Assembly: GCA_013398955.1 (NCBI GenBank)
Contig: VWPU01012703.1
Coordinates: 124,001 to 188,000, forward strand
Direction of reading: 5' to 3'
DNA: 64,000 nucleotides
Source of the DNA: Callaeas wilsoni
Lineage: Eukaryota > Chordata > Aves > Passeriformes > Callaeidae
Part shown: one piece after another, positions 10,701 to 24,344 of the stretch
Layout: the number at the start of each line of letters is the position of its first letter
Position numbering within the stretch: the first letter of the stretch is position 1
Notes under the pieces: model-generated
Databases searched by the model: none
What the model saw: only the letters and a program-made list of their open reading frames with translations
What the model was told of the DNA's origin: nothing
Position numbers and translations under genes: made by a program

Positions 10701-13285
10701 ATTATATACATCAGGTATGCATGAATGGTTTGAGCAGCAAGCATTGTATTTCTACTCAGCAAAATATTCAGAAAAGCTCAGGAGACTTTGTTGGCTTTGC
10801 TTTTCCTAGTGGCCAAACATATTGAATTGGAAATTTCATTTCTATTCAGAACTAGAGATGGTAACTCTATTCAAATTAAATACTGCAACTGATAAATGAG
10901 CTAATACCATTATACGTTGTCCTAATTAATACTGCATCATATTGAGTAATATCAAAACACATGGAGGAGAAAAAGGGTGATTTATTCTGGAAGCTGTGTG
11001 GGTACTGCTGGATACACCAATATCTCAGCTGCATTTTTGTATAGCTTCTCTGCCAGTGACAGTTAAGAGGAAACATGCTGAAAATACTTTAAGGGGGCAT
11101 AATTACGTGTAAGAGTTGTTGGTGTGTTATCCTCCTTCTCTCACTGGTTTGTCTGTAGGGTCAGAAGCAAACCGTCTGGATGGAGGAGTGGTATTTGGGG
11201 TAACATGGCCTTGCACTACCTCTTAGACCAGATTATGAACCTTGTATAATTTTGCTGCACTTGTAACTTTTTAGCCATCTTTCATTGCTTTTACTCTGCA
11301 AAATACTAGAAGTCTGTGTGAGGTATGATACAGGGCTGAGGACAGAGAGGTCATTAAATCCTGATGATTGTCTAAGCAAATTAAAAATAGCAGCTGTGTG
11401 GGCAAACCAGCTTGTGGAGGAAAGATCATCTGATATCCTCCAGGGGAAGTGCAAGGTTCAGGTGCAGTTACTGCATCACCTGCAGTCAGTTCTCCTTGCT
11501 GAGTAAAGGACAAAGGTATTTGGAAACTCCAGGGGTTTATTGTGTAACACCATGACCACTCGTGCCTGGAAAGGGTAACTGAAGTCTCCAGGCTGCTGAT
11601 GGTTGGAGCTGCTGAAGAGATGTGCTCCAGTTCAGTAATACCCTGGGGACAGTCTGGTCCTTGCAGTGAAAGCCTTGGGCTGGGCACCTCCGGTTCTGGG
11701 GGAGCCAGACCCTGCCCAGTGCTGCAGAATGCCAAAATGCCCACGGATGGCTTTGGGGGCAGCAGCACGTGCCCTGCCTTGGGTCCAGGGACAGCCAAGG
11801 TGTTCCCATGTCACAGCCAAGCAGGACAGTGAATTCCCTTGCCTGGCCTTATTCTGGCTGTGTGAGCCTCAGACCCTGTTCTGGGCTTTGTCTGCAATTT
11901 TAGCCTTACATCCACAGCACAATTTAATTGCTTTTACAATTGATTTTGTAGGATGGTTCTCCTCCCATCTTGTGCTTGGCTACAATAGGAAGAAGATATG
12001 TTTTAAAATACCTTTTTGAAATGCATGGCTATTTTTAAAAAGGACTTTTTTTTTTTCTTTTTTTACTGTCGTGTGTGGCTTCATGTTTTTGAAGAGAATA
12101 AATTATGGCTAGGAGGGAAAAAATCAAATTTGCAGATTTATTAATGTAACAAAGATCCCTTGTATTCTACAGGAAGAATTGATTCTTGAAATCAGAGTTA
12201 GATACTTTAAGCTTGCACTCCTGAGGCTTTTAAACTCTTGTGTTATTTAATTTTTATATATGAATGTTTTGTTGGGAGTTTCTTAGATCATAAATAAAAT
12301 CAAGATCATGCGGCAGGAGGCAAAGGTTTTTCTTATGAAAAATACTTTATTTCTGACATCCAATACAGCACAACTAAGTGAGTCTTGAAAAGAAATTCAA
12401 ACATAAAAGCCTCACCATGAGCCAGAGCTGCTTTGTGAGTAATTCTGTGATAGCTTGATTCCATATCAGATGGATTGGAAGAGATTGTGTCAGTGTAGTC
12501 CAAAAAGAATTGTGAGTTTGGTTTTATGAGTTGTAGTTCTGTGGTCTCCATTCTAGTGTTTCTGTGGTATTTACCATTTGATACAGAATACATTTTTAGA
12601 TCTTTATTCTACCTGACATTAAAATACTATTTTTAGATTTGAATTAAAGGTCTCAAAAACATTACATCAAGGCCATATTTTTATTATAGTAATAATTAAC
12701 ATTGACATCAATAAAGGCACTGAATTATTGTGAATATTTTAGAGTTTACAAAATTATGACAATCTTCCAGAAACTTCCAACTGAAAGTTTTTTAAAAAAT
12801 ACTGTTTCCCAGTACAAAAAATTCATTTTTTTCCTAGTAAGTTCTGAGAACTTGAATGCTGTAAACAGAGCTTCTCAGAGGAAACTAGGCTAAGCTGGTC
12901 TCCAAATCCAGAGAAGTTCCTCTTGAGCATTCCTGAAGCAGTGAATGAAGGAGACGTACTTCTGGATTTCAGTCCTGAACTGGGTGCGTTTTCTGTGCGT
13001 GGGACTTAACAGGTCAGGATCTGAGAGACGAGACTTGGGAATGAAGGCAATAGTAACAAATATGTACAAGGCATTGAGAGATACATTTCCGTATTATAGG
13101 CAAAGTTATTTGATCTTCTTAAGTAAAAGCATCTTATTTATTTTTATTAAATGCAGTATTTAAATATGACCTGGAGGCTCATGGCACCTGCCTGTCCTCA
13201 CAGGAGGAAACACCCATACCATCAGTGGGACGTTGGGATGGCAAATATTGACGTAAGACCAAGTTTATGCTCTGTCTGTGCCTAA
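10701..13285. other. Non-coding stretch with one GC-richer patch
   Basis: AT-rich flanks surround a GC-richer patch at about 11560-11830, where several overlapping frames are open on both strands (up to 175 codons minus). Mutual overlap and absence of recognised domains argue against coding. A T-rich tract sits at 12046-12065. A plus-strand stretch (11285-11506) looks protein-like but has no clear donor. Confidence 0.4.
12046..12065 (+). repeat. T-rich homopolymer tract
   Basis: T11, a single C, then T7. No flanking element was identified. Confidence 0.8.
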
Positions 13286-13289
13286 ATAT

Positions 13290-13776
13290 ATTGTGCAAGA
13301 GTGGCTTGGCTCTGGTCAGGACGTTAGAAAGTTCTGGTGAAGTTGTGGGGGTGCTGCTGTGCCCCCCAGGATGGGGGAGGGGAGCCCAGTCACAGGGCAT
13401 GGAAGCAGCAGCTGGAGCCAATTCCCCAATCTCTAGATCAGGATTGGCAGCACCTGTGGGACCAGAGGGGTTAAAGGGAAGCGGCTGTGCCGGGACGTGC
13501 TCAGGAGAAACTCTAAATAATTTTAGAGCTGTTGTTTGATGTCTTGCTGAAGTAGAGCACTGTTCTGAGAAGGGTGGGGTGGTCCTCCTCTGTCCTGAAG
13601 AGGAGCTGAGGCTGAGCCTGTTGATTTGCCGGTGCCTGGCAGGGGACTCGCTGGGTTCCTGCTGGTGTCCTTCCACGGCACACACCTCCTGGATCTCCCC
13701 AGATGGAGTGTGAACAGTCAGAGGAGCAGAGCAGAGCTTCCGCTGTCCAGCTGGTGCTGGGTACCCACGTGAGAAA
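13290..13776. other. GC-richer patch, possible transcript or promoter-poor region
   Basis: GC content rises here but CpG is sparse, so it is not a CpG island. A G5...C6 arrangement near 13345-13368 can fold imperfectly. An ATG-initiated stretch (13703-13776) follows a plausible AG acceptor and ends at a perfect GTAAGT. A second candidate exon, 13826-13909, starts only 49 nt further on, too short for a normal vertebrate intron, so the two cannot be neighbouring exons of one transcript. Confidence 0.25.
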
Positions 13777-16700
13777 GTAAGTGGTGGTTTCTGTCCTCAA
13801 AAACTCTGCTTTCCTCTTGAGACAGCAACTGAAAGGTCAACTTCATATGGGCAGAAATATTTCTGTTGTAAAAGATGTTTTTATGTCTTGCGTGCTGGTG
13901 AGCCACAAGGTGAGCAGTGCTGTGGGAAAGCAGCACAGGCAGAGGCAGGCAACCAGTGTTCCTAGTTTTCTTTTTGCTGAAAGAACTACAGAGAGAAGCA
14001 TTTGTCATGAGGGCAGGGCATGGCTGTCTTGAGGAAAGATGCTATGGGATGCAACCTCCTGTTTGCAACTATAAAACGTCATCTGCCCCTATTTTCCTTG
14101 ACTTAATTAGGCCCCTGCAGTGACAAAAGGTGTAATACCCAGTGTGGCTGGGCACTCTGGATGCTGAAATCTGAGTGCTAAGCAACGTGTGTGGCTGATG
14201 GGGGTGGCAACAGAAAACGGGGCTGTGGAAGATGGAGCCGTGTTCTTTACCAGACGCTGCACGGTGGCACTGGGCAGTGCTGCCTCGTGTCCTGCTAACA
14301 ATGGCGTGGGCTCCTGTTGAATGAAGGTAGGAGGTGGTGGTGATGTTAATCACTAAATGTTAGCACACGATGAGGTTAGTGCAAGTGAGCAGTGGTGTTT
14401 CTTAGGACTATACTTAGCTTGGATTTGCATCTCTAAATGCCAAATTCAATAGATACCTTTTCTATAGGCTGAATAATAGTGCTCTTGGCCGTGCTAACAA
14501 ATTCCTGTCCCTGCCTGTAAGTTTAGGCTGTGTTGAGTGCTTCTGCTAATGGTGTATCTTTGGCCTTGCTGCCTCAGGTTTCAGGTGTAACTGATTGCTC
14601 CTCTCTCTCCTTCTAATATAATTTGGGGCTGTGCTTTCCCTCCTGTCTGGAGGAGCAGCTGGACTCAAGTTCCCAATCACCAATTAGCAGCAAGACCTTA
14701 ACAGATGTGTGTGGTTAGGTCCTTTTTGTTTTTTTTTTTTCATTCTGGCCTTTCTGAGGATGCTGAGTGAATGCTGCTGGTCTAGGGGAAAGGGGAAATT
14801 CGGGTAATCTGAATAGAGATGAATGATGTAAGAGGAGACTCATCCTTCAATTCCGTGCTACTGTGGTAACATCCCACAAATACTTTATATTCTGATTCTA
14901 AAAGATACTTTATGAATAAGAAAACAATTGATTAGATGCTGATCTTCCGTGGCTATGCCCTTGACTATACAGAAATGAATGTTGTAGCGATTGATTCTTC
15001 CAGAGCAGTTCAGTGGTGTAAAATGTGTTCCTTCCTGTGCCCACAAAAACAGCTGTACTAGTGGAAAATGTTTATCCTCAAGGGGCTGCATCCTGGAGAT
15101 TTGTCTGCTAACATCTCTTAGAGGGATTATTTTGAAGCAGTAGCCCTCAGCTTCACATGGCAGAAAAGAGTGCGCTTGGTTTTGACGGAATAGGTAAATA
15201 TACAAGCGTGTCCTCACTGCAGAGTTGACTGGAATGCTTTCCCTAGCTTGGTTCTTAACTCTATAGAGATTTTTTTCCCTTTAATAGTGACATTTTTAGT
15301 TCTTTGCTGACTAAAGCAGGAGCTAACAGAGCTTTTCAACTGTGAACATGAGAGCTCTGCAGAGGCTTTTTCCCAAGTGTGCTTTTCTCATTTGAGCAGG
15401 TGTCCAGAGGAATTACTTTTACTGAAGGAAATGTTAACAACAAAAGGTACGCAGTTGTGAAGCCCTAGGCTTTTAAGATGTGCACTTGTGATTCCTTGAA
15501 AATGAGCTATATGCTGAGAACATGTGAACCTGTGAGCACTTCATATGGATTTTTGCCATTGGACACTTGCTATACATCATTTGGAAATGCATGTGTGTAT
15601 TTTTAAGAAGTTTCTTTTCTGTGGTGTGGGCTTGTTTCTTTGTTTTTTAAGAGCTTGTTCAGGTGTTATTTGTCTCCTTCAAAAGTTTATTCTGTAGGAA
15701 TCAATTGCAAGTATACAAAGCAAACCGTTGTTTGTATAGGTGTTTGGAGTTCTGCAAAAGAATTAGGTTTATTGCCTGTGCAATGATATACTGCCTTTTC
15801 AGCTGCACTAGTCTTTTGCTTGACATCTTTCAAACACATCTTTCATTTACATCAGTGAGGGTGAGAATATCTGTGGGACAGAGAAACTAATTGACTTTTA
15901 ATACAAACACTAAACTCAGTTATGCCTTTTTTTATCATTTTAGTTATTTCATTGCCTTATTTTACTCCGGTCACTTAATGCTCCTGTGATTTTATTCTTT
16001 TTTTAAAGTATCTTTTAAAAAAATTTTGAAGCATGGACTATGCATTATGGACTACATTTGGGGACTCCTAGTTGTGTGCTGCATTTGACAGGAGATCTAA
16101 CATTGCAGCTGATAGCTGTGGTAACTTAGATATTATCCAGTGGGAAGGATCCAAAGGTATTGTGTGTAGTAGGATGCCTGCAGCTGGGAATGGGATGCTT
16201 TGTGGGAGTTCTTTAAGAGGAGGAAAGCTGATAGCTGTGTGACACCACCACTGTCCTGGACAGAAATAAAAATGTTTACAGAATAACAAAAGTGTCTGTT
16301 TTCTGCAGATGAAAAGCCCTGACAAGGTTTTCTTGCAACAAATCCAGTAGTTTGTTCTGGGCTGTGATCTCTGTGGTCCTTTGGAGCTGCTCAGGCAGTG
16401 TAGCCAGGGGAATCACAAGCATCTTGCTCTGTGGTCTGGCAGCAGGAGATAATCTCCACAATTAGAAAATGAGCTGAAAACAGGCATTCTCGTGCACTTC
16501 ATTTACAAGCACATGGCACTTCTCTGCCATAGTCTGAGCAGAACTGCAACTTCTGTGCATTTTGTGTGATCTTGCTCTTACCGCAGGGCCAGTTTATCTA
16601 CTCTTTTTCCAGTTAAATTTCATACCTGCCTGGGCTCTTGTTCTGCTAATATGGAGGTAGAAACAAAATCAATCTTCATGAGATGGGAAGCAGGAAAATG

Positions 16701-18990
16701 GGAAAATGTGTCACACGATGACAGCATGAAACAAAACACCAGTTCTGATTTTAAACTTAGCAGAATGCCTTTCAGTCTGGCTTTGTTTCACTCAACCTTA
16801 ACAGGACTAATAAAACTCTGAGAGGCAGGACAGTTGCCATAAGGAAAGTCAGTATTTCTGAGTTTCAGTCAAGACTTTCGCGGGTGTATAAAACCATAAC
16901 TAATCACCTTGAGCAGATCATGGTGATGCTGCTGGTTTCTGCAGTGTGCACTGTTTCCTTTTTGTACAAGTTGCCAAATGTCTTTGCTCTCTAAAGAAAT
17001 ATATATGTGACTCAATAGAAGATATTAGTGACTTAGGCAAGTATCTTCTTCTATATATTACTCCCACCTAAACAACTATAAGAAGCAAACAGTAGAATAA
17101 ATTGCCTGTCTGGTTCTATAAATCAAAAATACAATCTTAGTCCAGTGCAATGCAAGGCAAATACAATAATGGCAAAATCTATAGCTGTAGAGATGATAAA
17201 GTATCAAAAGGATCTGCCCTCTACTGAGGCCTGAGCATAGGATACATTATTTAAATGTACAGTAGGCAGTGAAAGTGATCAATACTTCACAAAAATCGAC
17301 TTCTAAAAAGTTGTGAATTGATTTGATCTTAACAGTAGATAGCTGTGGGTGCAGTAATAGAGATTGCTAAAATACACGCCGTGGTCTTTATTCTCTTGTT
17401 GCAGTCTTTGCATAGCTATTTAAGCCTGGGGAACTGAACATGGTAGTGTTTGAATTGGTAATAAATAACTAGCTGAACACAAAGTATTGGAGAATCTGGC
17501 TAGCATTTTGCATTCTCATGAGATTATGGGCATTAAGCTCCCCTCTAATGGTAATGACATTAATTCCATTTTTGCCAGTGTCAGTGAAAACAGGGGAACC
17601 CCTATTGTTCAAGCCTTTGGAACTCACAGACCATGCTGGGACTGCCCAATTTGGGCAGAACTTGCCCTTGCTGAGCATTCAGGAATGCCTTTTGGGGGAT
17701 CTTTTTCTTTTCCCTGCTCTTCACTTTGCCTACTCAGGTGGTTTTATTAGTGTTAAACTGTTGTCGCTGCGTTACTCGTCTGCTGTAATATTTCCTCTGC
17801 TCTGTAGGCCTCAGGAGAACTGTCTTGAAGCATCCTGGTATTTTAGGTGACTGATTTTCAGTGCAACTGATCTCAGCTTCCTGAGATGCTAGAAATGCTT
17901 TTCCTAAACTTTTTTTAAAACAAAGAAAAATACTCTGTAATTGCTGAACTGCTTCAGCAATTTTGCATTGTGACTGTTTAATTAGTGAATGTTCTCAAGG
18001 ACTTAGTGGATAGTGAGATGCAGTGACAAGTCCACTCACAGTTGATGGGAGTTCTGATATCCAAGACCACAAGTTTTCATTTTATTTGCCTTCTAATTTT
18101 TAGGATACTTTTTGCTTCTTCATTATAAAGTGATACTTGATGTTAATGATCTCTTTACATGACAAAAGGGTAATACCATTGTGTCTGTGCTTATGGCTGT
18201 TGTGTGTTTTTCCTGCAACCAACTTTATTGGTGATTAGTAGGTTTTTACTACAATTATGTAAGTGGTTTTACATAGAAATTACTATGGGGCTCTAAACAG
18301 AAACTAGCAAAGCCTAAGAAATGGAGTGAAATACTTGGAAAACACAAAATTGACACTTGTGGATTTTCCAGTGACCTGTAACTGAAAGCTCCATTTTTCC
18401 ACCTGTTACTCTTTGGGGTATATCCATATTCTTTACTGCTAATGCTCTGCTAAGCTTCCCCACGTCACAAGCTGCAGTTCAGTCTCTTCTTGTGACAAAA
18501 GGAGGATTTGGGGTTGGATGCTGAGAAGCCAGGGCAGTACTCAGTCTCCAGACACTTAGAGCAACTTCTCTTATCTGTGGCTGCCACTATCAGAAGGAGT
18601 GAGGGGAGGGGGACAAAACCAAACAAAACCCCAACAGGATAAGTTTGTGTTTCTGCTACCAAACCCTAATATTGGGTGAATCATATGGAAGACTGAGCAC
18701 AGCAGGCTGGACTTTGTAGCTGTGCTGTGCTTGAGTTTTCAAAAGACTGGAAACTCAGTGGGTGTTAAGCTTAAGGATCCTATAAATGAGAGATAAATGA
18801 AGTGAGTAGATTAACTTGAAAAGTATTAGTGACCTTCTAGAAAATGATATGCTAATAGGAAAAAGATGCTAATTCACAAATGTGGTGAAACTTGTACTGA
18901 AGGTGAAATAAGGCTGTTGGAGGGGGAAGAAGATGGAAGGAAATGGAAAAGGATGTTAGATGGGTGCCAGGGAACAAAACATGAGACCCA
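13777..18990. other. Long non-coding stretch
   Basis: Unique DNA, mostly AT-rich. Short open frames on both strands show no recognised domains. A poly-T tract lies near 14728-14741. Nothing else identified. Confidence 0.4.
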
Positions 18991-19045
18991 AGTATTGCAG
19001 GGCTGGAAAAGGACCTTTAGGCCCCCCTGACACAGCACTCTCATT
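18990..19045 (-). mobile_element. Possible antisense CR1 3' relic
   Basis: The words 'gggctggaaaaggacctt' and 'aggcccccctg' resemble the reverse complement of the CR1 3' end, which reads 'ggttggaagggacctt...aaccccc' in antisense copies. The match is short and decayed and the terminal octamers are missing, so chance similarity remains possible. Confidence 0.25.
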
Positions 19046-22000
19046 TCTGAAGCAGGATCAAATAGCATGCCTTGTGCTATTCCTGTACTCCCTGTTGTCT
19101 TTTTATACTGTTCATTACTTATTTGGAGGATTTTTGCCACAGTTCGGGAATGCTGCTATTGTCCTCATTCAACATGGACACAAAGGCAAAGTGTCCTCTG
19201 CAGCAGATTTCTATTGCCTTAGTTTTCACTTCTTTATGCTAAATTGTCCGTTTTATTGCAGTAGCAGATTGTTTGTGCTGAAGTCTTGGGCCTTTTGGTC
19301 ATATGTTGTTTTCCAAAGCACATCTCCAATTTAAAATTACTGTGAGTTCTATCCAGGCTCCCACTGTATTTCCTGACCCTTCCAGCTTTGGTAGTTTGTA
19401 AACTGAATAATCAAAATCCTTAGTTCATCAGCCAGGCCATTATGGCACTTGATAGGACAACACAAAGGACTCATTGCTGCTGACTCCCTTTCAGTGCAGC
19501 CTTTTTCTCTGGCAGGAAATTGCAGTATCCTCACTACAGGCTGGTTGTGTACACAGACTGTTGTACACTGTATTTCTTGGAAGCTGTTCTGATGCCATAA
19601 TTCTAATAGTTTTGTGCTTTATTTTTTTCAAGATGTAGATAAAGAATCATTGCTATTTTATTTTTATAAAGTGTGTTACCTGTCTGCAGGAGGAGATTAG
19701 ATTAACTTGATGTGTCTTTGTGATAAATACTGCTTGCTGTTCCCAGCCTTCATTGTTGTCTTCAATGCAGTGAAACCCAGTTATTATTTGCTCTGCTATT
19801 TCTCTCTGACTATCCAGTTCTTCCTCTTCCATAGGCATGCTACGCTGTCTATTCTTTAAGGTTAACCTTTTGCATTGTAGCCATCTCTCCTGAGTTCTCA
19901 CAAATTAACAGTTGATGGCTCTAAGGATTTCACCAGCTAGTTCTTTAAATATCCTAGGAGGAAATTCATCTTACCATGTGGACTTGAGTGTTTGAGAAAA
20001 CAAACCAACCTACCTTCCTTCCTAATGGTTTCATTCACCTCTCTTGCACAAAAACCGAGTTAGTAGTCAATGCATACAGAAGTAGAAAATTATGATTCCA
20101 AGTATAAGCAAGAGGTACGACTACATGGCACATGAATTTTTCTTCACACAAGACTAAATTTTTGTGGAAGTTGCTGTTGGTGCAAACAATGTACAAAATG
20201 AGGTGAAAATAATAATGTACAAAGGCAGCAAAAAGGTCTTAATTCTTTTATTTCAGGAGCTTGCTTTATTCAGATCCTTAAAAACATGAAGATAAGGCCA
20301 GTCAGGTGATTGTATGTATAATGCTAATCAGAGCTTATTTCTAAACATTAAGCTTTTTTTCACCTGTGTCTTGCTGGAGATCAAGATAAGTATGAAATAA
20401 CCTGGCATAAATTTAAGGTGCATGGTGACACCAGCTGGTGGTGAAATACATGTATATAAAAGTGTGAGTTCAGATCCTTCCACTGACATGGCTGGAGAAA
20501 GTCCTGGAATGGTGCTCAGACCACGTCACTGCAGCAGTGAGATGCAGGAGTTTGATTCCTTTCCAGAAACCCTTGTGTGGTGAGCTTCACTAGTGCTACT
20601 GACACAGCCAGGAGTTTGAGATCTAGGGACTCACAAGCCTGGCAGAAAAGGAAAATCTTCACTATAATTTATTTAATTGTTTATTTATTTAAAGCTTTGT
20701 GCACATTGAAACTCTTGGATTGCACCGTTCTTCCAGCACAAAGGAACAACAGCGTCTTCATTAAAGTAACATTGTAAGATTGAACACTCTTGGGGCTTCG
20801 CTATTATGGACAGAATAATCTCTTGAGGCAGCTGAATAAACCTGGGGTTAGTGGCTCATGGGGAATATTAAAAAGGATTGAACTCACATATTTCCTCATG
20901 TAAAAACCTTGGGTGTTGTTTGTGGAAGGAGTGAGCGCTGGCCCATTGTTGTTTTGGAGTGGGGTTTATTTAGGAACCAGTGCACCTGGAGCTGCTGTTG
21001 TTTGATCTGGAATAACATTCACCCGTGTACAGACCAGAGAGTGTAAAGCAGGGACAAGCACCTGTAAAAAGAGCAAGGTATTTAAAAGGAAACAACTCCT
21101 CAACTGTGTCTTCATGAAATACCAAGGTTCTGTTAGAGATGTGTTGTTTTTAATGATATATTGTCACTTAATCTGCGTTATTCTCTTGAATTTATTAGAG
21201 CTTTGGCTTTGCTTGTTTATCTTATTTAAGAAAGAAAACATGGCTTTGAAATGTCTTGGTGACTGTCAAGACTTTTCATCTCCGTGTGTTTCTAATGGAA
21301 TAATTCAGAAACATGCATTCTCAAACAGTGTATTAACACCTAAAAAGCAGTCCCTGATGTGCCCTGTATGGTTCTGTTTTCCTTACTGCAGACTTGAAAT
21401 ACATGAAGCAATTTAATTCTCCCAAGCTGCATTGTTTTGATAGGATTTCAGTATCTGATATTTCCCTGCCTTTAATGGCCGTGGGGATTGTCTCTGCTGA
21501 AGGGAGCAGCTGAGCTGCCTGTTAAGCAGTTTTCTTGGAAAACAGTTTTCTTGTGAAAGGGAAAGCCTTGCTTGAGTGTATAACATGTGGGAAGGGCATG
21601 ATCTTTCAACGTAATTGCCTCAAAGGCTCAGTATACAAAAATTAAATGTTTAATGAAAATGCTTTTTTCTCCCTTCAGCAAGTAGTTGTGTTTAACCTTT
21701 TATCCTGCTTCCCCTGCTCCCCCTTTTTCCTTTTGCATTACTGAAAATGTGGGAGATTTGGAATATGCAGCCCAGAAAGTCAGATTATTTTTCCGTTTAT
21801 AACAGGGAATGCATAAAACAAATTGGCTGCAGTAGTATGCTCTTCTGAGGTGCAAAGACAACTGAGGTGATGTGAGAGTCCAGAACGCAAACATAGACAG
21901 AAATATTCTGCTTTGAGTTCTGATAACTTTAAAAAAAGTTAAATTATTCTTGTAGTATTGTGACGGTTGACTTCTGGTTTGCTTTCTAAGAACAAACTAT

Positions 22001-22999
22001 TCTAAATTATGTTTGCTCCCAGAAATTGCTGGCATGACCCCAGTCCATTCCATGATGCCTCTCTTACTGTTTCATCACTGTCTCAGTTTTTGAGACATCA
22101 GCTGTGACCCTGAAATGGCTCAGCTGACACCACCAAGACGGGAAGTTGTTTCTTGCTAATCATCAGGTGCCAGAGTGGTTTGTGCTTTTTAAAAATAGGT
22201 TTCAAGACCAACAATAAAATAATTAAAAACCCCAAACAGCCAAAAACTAAGAACCACACCCCCTTAAAAAAGCCCCATCCGACTCTCTGTGAAACAAACC
22301 TCTGCTCTTGTGCCTCCACCTGAGCTAAAGCACCCTGCAGCTGCTGTCTGAAGAATGGAAAATGACTGGGGTTATGGTGGTTGTCGCGCTGTTATGACAA
22401 AGCTCTTTTAGCTGCAGCCTCTAGCCTCTGAAAATTGTTCAGAACTGTGGGCTTTGCTGTAATCAATAGAGCTCCCCTGAAGTATGGCTTCAACGTGGAT
22501 AAAATTCTTTGATACTTATCTGCAGATTATTTGGTTTTCTGTGCTTGGAGCTGTTCGTCCGCCTCTCTTGCTGAGTATCTGAGAGGAAGTTTGTAACTGC
22601 CAGGGAATTCCCATCAGTCCCCTTGATCCACTGTCCCCTTTGGAGGTGTTTTGTGTGTCAGCACCGCTCACTGGAGCTCTGCTCAGTGTGCCAGGCTCGT
22701 AAAGAACATTTGCCAATGACTCAAACTGCAGCACACCAGAAAGGTCAAAGTAATGCACTTTGCCGTCTCTCAGAGAATGCACAGGGGGTTAAAATTCTGA
22801 CACGTCATTCTCATAGAACAAGGATTTTCATAGCAACATTGGTTCAAACCAGTGGAATGGTATTTTTCCATAAACACCCCCCATCCTCCCAGGTGGTTGG
22901 CTGATCTAGGAAAATGTTGTATCCCTCAGTTTGAAATTAAACCCTAAAAATGAAATGCAAGTGCAGCAGTGGCTTTACTGAATATCACTGCCATTCTTG
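19046..22999. other. Long non-coding stretch
   Basis: Unique DNA. A minus-strand open stretch at 19653-19901 is hydrophilic and acidic near its middle and ends at a CAG|GTAACA donor at 19680, but no good acceptor is seen at its other end. The rest is unannotatable. Confidence 0.4.
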
Positions 23000-23180
23000 C
23001 AAATAGCTGATGGCACGACAAGATAAATTGAGTCATTTATAGCATGAGATTATCAGTATGCTTAATACAATGAAATGCAAAAGGACTATAAAGAATAAAT
23101 ACTTAATATGCAAATTATACAAGATAAATAGCCATTCATGTAAATCTGTTAAAATTACTGAGGTTATAATATCATCTAGA
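23000..23180. promoter_or_regulatory. Conserved-element-like block with perfect octamer motif
   Basis: AT-rich, non-repetitive block holding a perfect ATGCAAAT octamer (23108-23115, the classical POU-factor site), AGATAAA words and 'aatacttaat'-type homeodomain words. The CNE assignment is by style only. Confidence 0.18.
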
Positions 23181-24116
23181 GAGTGTATAAGGTGTTGGTA
23201 GCTGCTGTAGCTATTACTCTGTCCTGTTCAGGGTTAGACTGAACCAGCCATGGCCATAAGCTGGTTTTGACCATTTGTTCTGAAGCAGGTAAAAATTTAG
23301 CCAGTTTTTGTACCAAGTTATACCAGAAGCTTGCACTTACAGTGATCTATAGGCTATCTGTTTCTTCCCTGATAAACTGATTCATTATGGTGGCTTGCAT
23401 TTCCTGTAATCATTTGCAATGATATGGAAATATCTGCCTCATTATTAAAAAAAAAAATCTAGAGATAGTGGCAATCCCAAAGGAGCTTGTACAATGAATT
23501 AATTTTTTTTGTAGTGGATTAAAGTGCATGGATTCTAATTAATTCTGGCATTACCTTTTTCATAAAAAGAACCATCACATAATAAATTCATAATTAAGAA
23601 GGATTGTGCGTGGTGAGAGTGACCTTTGTACCTTTACTTCTTTTTATTTTAATGCAACTGTCTTCAAAAAGGGATTTGGGCCTTGAGTAATCTTAGTAAG
23701 AAAATAAGTGGAATGGAAAATGTCATGAATATTTACAAGTACACTGCCTTTTTGTTGCCATAGTTTGTTTATGGTTTGCTTATAAGCCCTCTTATAGGAG
23801 ACTATAAACGTGCTTTCTAGAGCTAATATTTTATTCATTAAAGATGCTGTTCAGACCTCAACTGAACAGTTGGGTGTTGTCATCTCCCCATTAAATTCAT
23901 TATTCAACAAATTTTTCCCTAGAGAAAACAAACTTTTGTGGCTTTTCTTCAATCTTTTCACTCTCTTCAATCCTTAAAGCATCCTCTGCACCAGTCACTC
24001 CAGGGAACCCGATGAAGAAAAAGAACTTCAATGAGGTGTTACCTGTCCCTTTTGAATCACTCCCTGCCGGTGGCTGAGCTCTGCAGGGGCACTGTCCTTG
24101 TGGCTGGCAGTGGGGT
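23181..24116. other. Non-coding stretch
   Basis: Unique AT-rich DNA leading into the minisatellite. No feature recognised. Confidence 0.45.
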
Positions 24117-24344
24117 GGGAGAACAGGCAGGGGAGAGAAGGTTTGAGCTCCTTTGTGCCAGTGAGAGAACAGGCAGGGGAGAGAAGGTTTGAGCTCCTTT
24201 GTGCCGGTGAGAGAACAGGCAGGGGAGAGAAGGTTTGAGCTCCTTTGTGCCGGTGAGAGAACAGGCAGGGGAGAGAAGGTTTGAGCTCCTTTGTGCTGGT
24301 GAGAGAACAGGCAGGGGAGAGAAGGCTTGAGCTCCTTTGTGCCG
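24117..24344. repeat. Minisatellite, 46-bp unit, five copies
   Basis: The word gaacaggcag recurs at 24121, 24167, 24213, 24259 and 24305, exactly 46 bp apart. Each unit runs through 'gggagagaagg', 't/cttgagctcctttgtgcc' and 'ggtgaga'. Copies are nearly identical; visible variants are ca/cg/ct before GTG and one T-to-C change in the last unit, so the array is young or homogenised. Because 46 is not divisible by 3, the unit cycles through all frames and produces a spurious minus-strand 182-codon frame with a 46-residue super-period (3 units = 138 bp). The array is purine- and G-rich on the plus strand. Confidence 0.95.

Noticed and set aside
11285..11506. Plus-strand protein-like stretch
   Set aside because: Looks helical and charged but the acceptor is weak, no convincing donor follows, and the minus strand is open over the same span.
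19653..19901. Minus-strand acidic stretch with a GTAACA donor
   Set aside because: No good acceptor at the other end; kept only as a note.
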